Shown here piece by piece: positions 22,698 to 27,994 of a stretch of DNA of 27,994 bases. The notes beneath the pieces were generated by a model that saw only the letters and a program-made list of their open reading frames with translations, was not told the DNA's origin and ran no database searches. The DNA is from a virus: positions 1 to 27,994 of IMG/VR virus record IMGVR_UViG_3300009785_000064; one strand, written 5' to 3'. The position numbers and the translations under genes were made by a program. The first letter of the stretch is position 1. Each line of letters starts with the position of its first letter.

Positions 22698-22934
22698 ATG
22701 ACAGATATTAAAATTAGCCTAAAAGAATTCAAACACTTACTATCTATAGCCTTTGCCGCCGAATCTTTGATAGATAGAATTAACTCTATACCTACAGAGA
22801 CCTCAGTAGAAAAAAGCTTAAGAAGTTTACATAAGGAGCGAACCGAAGAGCTTACAAAAGAATACAGAAAATTATTTATGAATGAAGGCACCGAATCTAA
22901 CGTAGAGATCGAACCGGCTTTAAAAGCTATATAA
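22698..22934 (+). CDS. small helical protein (78 aa)
   Basis: The preferred ATG is 22698, because of the shared TTACGATATG start sequence; an upstream in-frame ATG at 22662 and others further up are possible. The product is helical and charged (SLKEFKHLLSIAFAAESLIDRIN, then KSLRSLHKERTEELTKEYRKL). The stop shares a base with the next start (TAATG). Its own promoter lies behind TerL, so it may be expressed early, separately from packaging. Function unknown. Confidence 0.72.
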   Translation: MTDIKISLKEFKHLLSIAFAAESLIDRINSIPTETSVEKSLRSLHKERTEELTKEYRKLFMNEGTESNVEIEPALKAI

Positions 22935-23164
22935 TGAAAACTATAAAAAAAATAAAAACAAAATTCACCAAAATAGATTTAGAAGATCACTGGTATATTA
23001 TGGGCACCCACTTATTAGAATGTAGTATAAGCCTGGGTTTAAGCGTAAACGATTTGTGTATTTATAAGTCTAAAAAAGTAGGCGTATATTATTTAGTCGG
23101 AAAAGATAGAGACCCAGTAACTGATTTACCTAAAACTACTTATTTTAAAAAAGACTTTAGATAG
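22934..23164 (+). CDS. small hypothetical protein (76 aa)
   Basis: The 76-aa product begins at the last base of the preceding stop. It has a basic start (MKTIKKIKTKFTKIDLEDHWYIMG) followed by LLECSISLGLSVNDLCIYKSKKVGVYYLVGKDRDP. A short beta-helix mix is suggested. No family is recognised. Together with 22698 it forms a two-gene unit between terminase and the tRNA-like element. Confidence 0.7.
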   Translation: MKTIKKIKTKFTKIDLEDHWYIMGTHLLECSISLGLSVNDLCIYKSKKVGVYYLVGKDRDPVTDLPKTTYFKKDFR

Positions 23165-23227
23165 TCAATAATTAATGAAACATAAAGTAAGGTATGAAAG
23201 GAAGACCCTCTAAAAAGAAACATTAAA

Positions 23228-23348
23228 AACGAGATAGTGTAATGGTAGCACAATTTATAAACAGCAAAAACAAATTATAAACGATTGAATTTTTATTTAC
23301 ACCTAGCTGTATTGTAAAAAAGTGTAGGTTCGAACCCTACTCTCGATA
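23228..23348 (+). tRNA. tRNA-like element with enlarged middle, identity unknown
   Basis: Bases 23228-23234 (AACGAGA) pair with 23341-23347 (TCTCGAT) in six of seven positions. The D arm GTGT-AATGGTA-GCAC (23237-23251) and the T arm GTAGG-TTCGAAC-CCTAC (23324-23340) are canonical; no CCA is encoded. Between the arms are 72 bases instead of the usual about 23. One possible anticodon stem is TTTAC (23296-23300) with GTAAA (23314-23318), leaving a five-base variable loop but a 13-base anticodon loop. Another uses TTTAT (23254-23258) with GTAAA, with the insert in the loop. No ordinary anticodon loop with U33 is found. It may be an intron-bearing tRNA, a decayed tRNA or a tRNA mimic. Acceptor and arms are observed; function is not. 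Confidence 0.55.
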
Positions 23349-23374
23349 CTAATATTAACCTAACCAAAAACTAT

Positions 23375-23536
23375 ATGAAAACTAAAACAAAAGAAATATT
23401 ACAAAGTATTGTAGATTTGCCAGAGTTTGAGCGTAAACAAATTATTTCAGTATTAATAGCTTCTATGCTAAACAATGAAAGCTACGAAGACGCTAAAAAA
23501 ACATACGACCAAATAATAGACAAAATGTCTAACTAA
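23375..23536 (+). CDS. small helical protein (53 aa)
   Basis: The 53-aa product follows the tRNA-like element. It is helical: TKEILQSIVDLPEFERKQIISVLIASMLNNESYEDAKKTYDQIIDKMSN. Its start is preceded by AAAAACTATATG, similar to the early start sequence without ACG. A weak terminator follows. No family is recognised. Confidence 0.65.
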   Translation: MKTKTKEILQSIVDLPEFERKQIISVLIASMLNNESYEDAKKTYDQIIDKMSN

Positions 23537-23552
23537 TTAGGTTACTGGTAAT

Positions 23553-23587
23553 AAAATTATTGAAGAGCTAAACAAATAATTTTTTTT
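23553..23587 (+). terminator. AT-rich terminator before the tail unit
   Basis: AAAATTATT (23553-23561) pairs with AATAATTTT (23575-23583) over nine A-T pairs, with T residues continuing to 23587. The stem is weak but perfect. The late motif starts at the next base (23588), the same terminator-then-motif order as at 7212-7272. Confidence 0.55.
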
Positions 23588-23606
23588 AACGTTATATATA
23601 TATATT
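23588..23606 (+). promoter_or_regulatory. late start-associated motif, copy 5
   Basis: AACGTTATATATATATATT abuts the ATG at 23607, with a longer TA run than the other copies. It is the start of the tail module and directly follows an AT-rich terminator. Confidence 0.6.
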
Positions 23607-24203
23607 ATGAAAAACATAGAGATCAAAGTACCGGACAGTTTATTTGATATTCCTTTAAAGTTATATCAAGAGTTTATACATTCTTTTGAAGACTACGAGA
23701 ATATGACTGACGAAGACTCAAGCTTAAAAATGCTAGAAATATTTTGTGGCATAAAACCAAAAGAAGGTTTGAAGTATAAGCTAAAAGACGTTACTAGAGT
23801 AGTAAATAAATTAAATAGTATTCTAGCTGAAAAGCCTAGTTTAATTTCTAAGTTTTCTTTAGGTGGCATAGACTTCGGTTTTGTACCAGCCTTAAACGAT
23901 TTAACCTTCGGTGAGTATATAGACGCCGAAACTAATATAAGTGACTGGTCCACAATGCATAAAGCAATGTCTGTTTTATACAGACCTATAGACAAACAGT
24001 ATAAAGACAAATATACTGTAGAAGAGTACGACGGTAACCACTACTCAGAAATTTTAAAAAATATGCCTACTAGCGTAGCTGTATCGGCGCTGGTTTTTTT
24101 TTACGCTTTAGAGACGGACTTATTACAAGCTACTCTGAACTCTACTCTGAAGCAACATCAAATAACACCAAAGAGTTTGGAGCTAACGAAAACTTTAGAA
24201 TAA
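23607..24203 (+). CDS. tail assembly chaperone, unshifted form (198 aa)
   Basis: The 198-aa product starts the tail module upstream of structural tail genes and the tape measure, the usual place of the G/GT chaperone pair. It has an FIHSFEDYENM region, a LYRPIDKQYKD segment at about 131-141 and NMPTSVAVSALVFFYALE at about 151-168, resembling Bacteroidota phage tail chaperones. VFFY is encoded by GTT TTT TTT TAC, a -1 slippery sequence. The tail beyond residue 165 would be replaced in the shifted form. Function is inferred from position, motif memory and the frameshift. Confidence 0.78.
   Translation: MKNIEIKVPDSLFDIPLKLYQEFIHSFEDYENMTDEDSSLKMLEIFCGIKPKEGLKYKLKDVTRVVNKLNSILAEKPSLISKFSLGGIDFGFVPALNDLTFGEYIDAETNISDWSTMHKAMSVLYRPIDKQYKDKYTVEEYDGNHYSEILKNMPTSVAVSALVFFYALETDLLQATLNSTLKQHQITPKSLELTKTLE
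24094..24102 (+). promoter_or_regulatory. probable -1 ribosomal frameshift site
   Basis: Nine T residues are read G-GTT-TTT-TTT-TAC in the chaperone frame. The heptamer T TTT TTT (24095-24101) is a canonical slippery site. A -1 slip continues at 24101 in a frame that stays open for 92 codons and ends 17 bases inside the next gene. A stimulatory RNA structure was not established. Confidence 0.72.
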
Positions 24204-24379
24204 GGTACGGCTGGTATAATAGCCTATACTCGTTAAGCAACGGCGACGTAACTAAAATAGAAGAGGTCTCAGAAAAGCCTTTACATATTTGTCTAACGTT
24301 ATTACAATATAAAAAAGAGCTCGAAGAGGCTAATAATGAAAATATAAGAAACAAGTTTAAAAATGGCAAATCAAGGTAG
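24101..24379 (+). CDS. tail chaperone frameshift extension (GT-like, 92 codons)
   Basis: This frame has no good start of its own and is reached by a -1 slip at the T run. It encodes about 92 residues including GANENFRIRYGWYNSLYSL, SNGDVTKIEEVSEKPLHICL and LLQYKKELEEAN. The GWYNSLYSLSNGDVTK pattern resembles chaperone extensions in flavobacterial phages. The fusion would be about 257 aa (165 + 92), in line with lambda gpGT (279 aa). It fills the otherwise empty stretch from 24204 to 24362. Confidence 0.75.
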   Translation, partial: LRFRDGLITSYSELYSEATSNNTKEFGANENFRIRYGWYNSLYSLSNGDVTKIEEVSEKPLHICLTLLQYKKELEEANNENIRNKFKNGKSR

Positions 24380-24845
24380 CGGCGCAACCGCATTTTTTAA
24401 AATGTTAGATACGTTAAAGTTAAATCTTTTAGAAGACGTAAATATAAACACTTGTACCTACGGTGACTTAGCTCAAATTGACCTTAACAAACAGAGTATT
24501 TTTCCTTTAGCACACATAGTACCAAATTCAGCAACCGTTAACGACAACGGTCAAACTATAACGTTTAGCGTTACTTTAATATTAATGGACCAGGTAGACG
24601 TATCTAAAGAAGCTCCTAGAGATATTTTTTACGGAGTCACAAACGAGCAGTTTATTTTAAATACTATGCTAGCTGTAGGTAACCGATTATTTAGTAGATT
24701 CAAAGGTAGTGACTTAAGACTTCAAGGTTACCAATGTGACGGCACTATGAGCGCTGAGCCTTTTTACCAAAGATTTGAAAACCAATTAGCCGGTTTCGCT
24801 TGTACTTTTGACTTAACGTTTAAAAATGATATTTACGTATGCTAA
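24363..24845 (+). CDS. tail structural protein (160 aa)
   Basis: The 160-aa product has a helical start (AFFKMLDTLKLNLLEDVN), then CTYGDLAQIDLNKQSIFPLAHIV, an LILMDQVDVSKEAPRD segment, and a C-terminal PFYQRFENQLAGFACTFDLTFKN. I have seen this order in a conserved flavobacterial phage tail-module protein of unknown exact role, possibly tail completion or neck. The stop overlaps the next start by seven bases. The start overlaps the frameshift extension. Confidence 0.72.
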   Translation: MANQGSGATAFFKMLDTLKLNLLEDVNINTCTYGDLAQIDLNKQSIFPLAHIVPNSATVNDNGQTITFSVTLILMDQVDVSKEAPRDIFYGVTNEQFILNTMLAVGNRLFSRFKGSDLRLQGYQCDGTMSAEPFYQRFENQLAGFACTFDLTFKNDIYVC

Positions 24846-25453
24846 AAGAAAATGTACTTAAAGAGCTCCAGGCTTACGCTTTAAATGTTATAAGCTCAGC
24901 AAAGGCTAATATTGGCAAAAACAATAATAGCGGTCAACTAGCTAATAGTTTAGATTATGAGTTAGACGATACTTCAGACTGGGGGGGTACGCTATATTTT
25001 TACGCTTTAGCTTACGGTAAATTTTTAGACCAAGGCGTTCAAGGAGCAAACCCAAACGAACTACCAGCTCCAGGAACTAATAAAAAAGGTGAGACTTTAA
25101 AAGGCGCTAAATGGTACGGAATACAAAAGGCACCCTTAAGCCCTTATAAATTTGGTAGCGGTACTGGCGGTCCTGGTTTAAAAGCAGCTATAGATAGGTG
25201 GAGCGTACAAAAAGGAATACCAGGAATAAGAGACGAAAAGGGTAGGTTTATACCTAGAAAATCTTTAGTTAGATTAATGGCTAGAAGTATATATCTTTCA
25301 GGACTTTCACCTACTTACTTTTTTACAGACGCACAAAAAAAATACGACTCACATATACTAGATAAATTAGGCGACGCTTTTATAGTAGACGTACAAGACA
25401 AAATGAATGAGACACTTAAACCCTTAAGAAATAATCAAAGCGTAATAAGATAA
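24839..25453 (+). CDS. HK97 gp10-like or tail completion protein (204 aa)
   Basis: The 204-aa product contains LYFYALAYGKFLDQGVQGANP at about 50-70, then an SPYKFGSGTGGPGLKAAIDRW stretch, RFIPRKSLVRLMARSIYLSG, and PTYFFTDAQ near 162. The Y-G-x-F-D-x-G-V and later I-x-x-G-I/L-P-T-x-F-F patterns are typical of gp10-like minor tail/tail completion proteins in my memory. It is basic overall. Located between other tail genes, it probably joins tail to head or caps the tail. Confidence 0.68.
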   Translation: MLKENVLKELQAYALNVISSAKANIGKNNNSGQLANSLDYELDDTSDWGGTLYFYALAYGKFLDQGVQGANPNELPAPGTNKKGETLKGAKWYGIQKAPLSPYKFGSGTGGPGLKAAIDRWSVQKGIPGIRDEKGRFIPRKSLVRLMARSIYLSGLSPTYFFTDAQKKYDSHILDKLGDAFIVDVQDKMNETLKPLRNNQSVIR

Positions 25454-25457
25454 AAAT

Positions 25458-26441
25458 ATGCCAACTAATATACAATTAAGAAGCCCTTACATTTTAAGCA
25501 TAACGCCGACAGCTAACGCTTTTTTTATTGACGTCCGGATCTTTACTAACGGTCAAGCTCAGGACCCAAATTTTACGTTTTCTAAAAACACAATAATTAA
25601 GGACGTTTCTAACGTAGCTACTGGTTTTGCTAGCGTAGACATTTCAGACTTATGTAGAGATTTAATACCAGAGATAGAGTATAACGGTACGTACCCAGCA
25701 ACTCCATATAAAGTAGAAATTGACGACGTAGTGTTTGATAAATTCGACCAAGCCGGTGCTTTTATATCTGAAGACAGATTTACAAACCTAGACGGCTTTG
25801 AAGCTTATACTAATTTTCAAGACGGTTTAAATTATGCTATACCAAATAATAGCGCTTTAATAAGTGGTAACTTAATTTGGTTACCTATTGGAGTCGGTAC
25901 TGAAATATACGGTGCTAACGGATCTGGAGTTATTACTAAATATAGTGTTAGCGGCACCGATACAAGCGTAATAATCGAAGGTAATACTATAACAGTAAGA
26001 CGTTTAAACGAATGTAAATACATACATAATAAAATAACTTTTTTAAATAAATGGGGTGCGTTTCAAGACCTTTGGTTTTTTACTAAAATGACTAACACTA
26101 CAACGTCAAGCAATAGCAGCTACCAAGCTTCAGTATTAGATTTAATACAAGCTAACCCTAGCTACTCTACAACTTCACACTATAAGAAAACATATAATTC
26201 TAAGGGTCAACAAAAAATGTCACTATCTACCGGCATAGTAAGCGAAGACTATAATCAATATATTCAGGAATTAATGATGTCCGAATTTATTTGGCTAACT
26301 AATTCTATTGGTGACGGAAGCCCTAAACCGGTAAATTTAACCAGCTCAGAGTTAGCAAAAAAGACTAGCTTAAATGACAACTTAGTAGAATACACTTTAG
26401 AGTTTGAATTATCAAATCAATTAATAAATAATATTCGTTAA
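25458..26441 (+). CDS. tail structural protein (327 aa)
   Basis: The 327-aa product is beta-rich and shows no catalytic motif. It has an LRSPYILSITPTANAFFIDVRIFTNGQ start, GFASVDISDLCRDLIPEIEYNGTYP at about 55-79, and a C-terminal LMMSEFIWLTNSIG. It lies just upstream of the large tail protein and shares its last base with that gene's start (TAATG). A distal tail, baseplate hub or tail-tip role fits position only. A seven-residue or repeat structure is not seen. Confidence 0.65.
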   Translation: MPTNIQLRSPYILSITPTANAFFIDVRIFTNGQAQDPNFTFSKNTIIKDVSNVATGFASVDISDLCRDLIPEIEYNGTYPATPYKVEIDDVVFDKFDQAGAFISEDRFTNLDGFEAYTNFQDGLNYAIPNNSALISGNLIWLPIGVGTEIYGANGSGVITKYSVSGTDTSVIIEGNTITVRRLNECKYIHNKITFLNKWGAFQDLWFFTKMTNTTTSSNSSYQASVLDLIQANPSYSTTSHYKKTYNSKGQQKMSLSTGIVSEDYNQYIQELMMSEFIWLTNSIGDGSPKPVNLTSSELAKKTSLNDNLVEYTLEFELSNQLINNIR

Positions 26442-27994
26442 TGGCTTCTAAAAAAGATTTAACTTTATATGTTAGAAATATTACAAATTTAGACGCGGCT
26501 CAAGTCGAAGACCCTACTAGTGCTACTTTTACTAGAGTAGAGTTTTTTAAAGACGAAAGTGTGCAATTAACCCAGACGGTTAAAAACATAAAAGATCCGG
26601 TTAAGATTTTTACGGCTTTTAGTCAAAAATTTACAGTACCGGCTAGCAGCTCTAATAATAAACTTTTTGGTTATTTCTACGACCATAATATAGGCGGCTT
26701 TGATTCTCGAATTAAAATACCAGCTAGACTAGAACTAAATACATTACCTTTTAAAGAAGGCTACATTAAGCTAGAGGGTAGCTCATTAAAAGACGACAAA
26801 GTACAAGATTATAAAATAACATTTTTTGGTAGTACGGTTACTTTAGCTCAGGTTTTCGGTCAAGATACTTTACGTAATTTAACTTGGCTAAACGCCTGGT
26901 CTTTTGTTTATAACGAACCTAATATAAAAAGCAGACTTACTACTTTTAGTGCAAATAATGTTTCAGCTGTAACCTGGAAAGGTGAAACTATAACCGAAAA
27001 ATTAACGGTCCCACTTATTTCAAATACAAAAAGATATTATTATAAGTCTAACGAACCGCAGTCTCAATACGTAGAGGGTAGCGGTAATTTATATCCTCAA
27101 TCTGGTCGAATTCAAGGCGTATACTGGGAAGACTTAAAACCCACTATACCAGTTACTTTATTTTTCAGAGCTATTGAAGAGGCATATCCGAGCATAGCTT
27201 TTGACTGGTCTAGTGACGGCTTTTTAAACGATATTTATGGTGAAAACTTAAGAGGTTTAAGAATGTTATTAAGTAAAACTCAAGGTAAGGTCACTAATAA
27301 TACAGATAATGAACCTGAAGTTTTTCCTACTATAATTACTACTTTTCCACCTGCCCCACAAGTTACAACTGGCGGGAATTTTAATAATCCAGTTATGGCT
27401 ACTTCTTTTCCGTTGTCTGGTAACATTGTTATTAATATTGATTCTCAAATTGTAAATCTAACAAATAATAGTAATCAAAATGTAATAAGACTTTTTTTAA
27501 CTCCTACTACAGCCGACTTAGGTACGTTGTATAGCGCACAAATTTTATATAATGGTACTGTAGTAGAAGAGGTTAGCCTAGTAAATGGAGTTAGAGTTTT
27601 AACGCCCTCATCAATACAGCAAGTAACCAGCGGTACACTTTCGATTATAATAGCGCCAACAAGTAGCATTACATTCCAGCAAATTAGACTTGAAATCACT
27701 AGAGATCCTGGTGCCTTTGTATTTGTTACAAATGAATTTATAATAAACACTATTCAATTTGTAGCTACACCACTTTTTGAAATCACTACAGAAACGCCTA
27801 CAATGAAAGTATTAGATTTTTTAAAAGGAATTTTCAATATGTTTAACGTAATAGCTGAAGTTAAGCTAGATATAATTACCAATAGAGAGATTATATATTT
27901 AAAAACTTACAATCAGTTTTATTTTCCAGACTCAGGCTATAAACAAACAGACATTACTAAATTTGTAGACACTTCAAAAACTGAAGTTAACGCA
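26441..27994 (+). CDS. large tail protein, N-terminal part (continues at 124-801)
   Basis: The 518 codons in the window are open to the end and continue in frame after the circular join, giving 743 aa. The N-terminal part has TRVEFFKDESVQLTQTVKNIKDP, then FSQKFTVPASSSNNKLFGYFYDHNIGG at about 68-94. FSQ-FTVPAS-NNK is a landmark I associate with flavobacterial phage tail or baseplate proteins. The central region is beta-rich with long Thr/Asn stretches. The stop of the previous gene overlaps the ATG (TAATG). The protein is likely a tail-tip component; enzyme activity is not indicated. Confidence 0.82.
   Translation, partial: MASKKDLTLYVRNITNLDAAQVEDPTSATFTRVEFFKDESVQLTQTVKNIKDPVKIFTAFSQKFTVPASSSNNKLFGYFYDHNIGGFDSRIKIPARLELNTLPFKEGYIKLEGSSLKDDKVQDYKITFFGSTVTLAQVFGQDTLRNLTWLNAWSFVYNEPNIKSRLTTFSANNVSAVTWKGETITEKLTVPLISNTKRYYYKSNEPQSQYVEGSGNLYPQSGRIQGVYWEDLKPTIPVTLFFRAIEEAYPSIAFDWSSDGFLNDIYGENLRGLRMLLSKTQGKVTNNTDNEPEVFPTIITTFPPAPQVTTGGNFNNPVMATSFPLSGNIVINIDSQIVNLTNNSNQNVIRLFLTPTTADLGTLYSAQILYNGTVVEEVSLVNGVRVLTPSSIQQVTSGTLSIIIAPTSSITFQQIRLEITRDPGAFVFVTNEFIINTIQFVATPLFEITTETPTMKVLDFLKGIFNMFNVIAEVKLDIITNREIIYLKTYNQFYFPDSGYKQTDITKFVDTSKTEVNA
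27872..27994. repeat. terminal direct repeat, right copy
   Basis: Identical to 1-123; see the left copy. The frame of the large tail protein is preserved on both copies. Confidence 0.97.

Noticed and set aside
23175-23226. Two tiny overlapping frames (12 and 10 codons), one reading MKGRPSKKKH
   Set aside because: Too short to support as genes, although the GRP-basic pattern recalls an AT-hook core; a tag-peptide (tmRNA) reading was considered but the neighbouring RNA has a canonical tRNA D arm and no tmRNA features.
6015-24988. Three seven-G runs (in the coat gene, the 18749 gene and the 24839 gene) as frameshift sites
   Set aside because: Each is Trp-Gly-Gly encoded TGG GGG GGT. In the coat gene the -1 frame stops after about ten codons, and no conserved extension is seen. 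They are worth checking only as sequencing-error spots.
1-27994. Lysogeny module, attachment site or CRISPR array
   Set aside because: No integrase, repressor, divergent promoter pair or regularly spaced repeat-spacer structure was found. The tRNA-like element alone is not evidence of an attachment site.

Overview
The window is a small, strictly one-directional tailed-phage genome. About 27.9 kb is unique: the first 123 bases recur exactly as the last 123 bases, so the contig closes into a circle of 27,871 bp, and one gene (a 743-aa tail protein) runs across the join. The host is most likely a member of Bacteroidota, probably a flavobacterium. Reasons: the DNA is AT-rich, genes start without Shine-Dalgarno sequences (A-rich stretches precede the ATGs), two promoters fit the Bacteroidota TTG-N19/20-TAnnTTG pattern, and many proteins resemble families I know from flavobacterial phages. 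No integrase, excisionase or repressor is visible and every gene lies on the + strand, so a lytic lifestyle is the simplest reading.

Layout on the circle. (1) 14.86-21.09 kb, early/replication: a small protein plus a NinG-like Zn protein; two tandem paralogous small proteins and one with an SSB-like acidic tail; a DnaB/RecA-type ATPase; a small sigma-like HTH protein; two PD-(D/E)XK-type nucleases (one RecE-like); a DnaA domain IV-like protein. No DNA polymerase or primase is seen. (2) 21.12-22.61 kb: terminase small and large subunits. (3) 22.70-23.54 kb: three small unknown genes and a tRNA-like element with canonical D and T arms but a greatly enlarged middle. (4) 23.61 kb, through the join, to 2.56 kb: tail module (chaperone pair with a probable -1 frameshift, structural proteins, large tail protein, tape measure). 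(5) 2.59-7.18 kb: head module (XkdF-like prohead protease, a row of small proteins with a shared N-terminal pattern, scaffold-like protein, major capsid protein). (6) 7.27-12.9 kb: portal with a C-terminal extension, head-tail connector, tail fibre with heptad repeats, fibre-associated proteins. (7) 12.9-14.66 kb: lysis (small membrane protein, T7-lysozyme-type amidase, holin).

The genes form a minimal lytic programme. The early region supplies a replicative ATPase, recombination nucleases and a sigma-like factor. The late region is read from several points, each marked by a nearly identical AACGTTATATATATATG sequence ending in the start codon, two of them directly behind terminators. Tail genes come before head genes, and the portal comes after the capsid gene, which is not the usual siphovirus order.

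The most interesting items are the -1 frameshift at a nine-T slippery run that adds a conserved-looking C-terminal domain to the tail chaperone; the tRNA-like element with an expanded anticodon region; the two classes of start-associated motifs next to a phage-encoded sigma-like gene; the shared N-terminal signal on consecutive capsid-module proteins; and an AT-rich iteron-like region between the lysis and early modules. Family assignments rest on remembered motifs and context, not on database searches.
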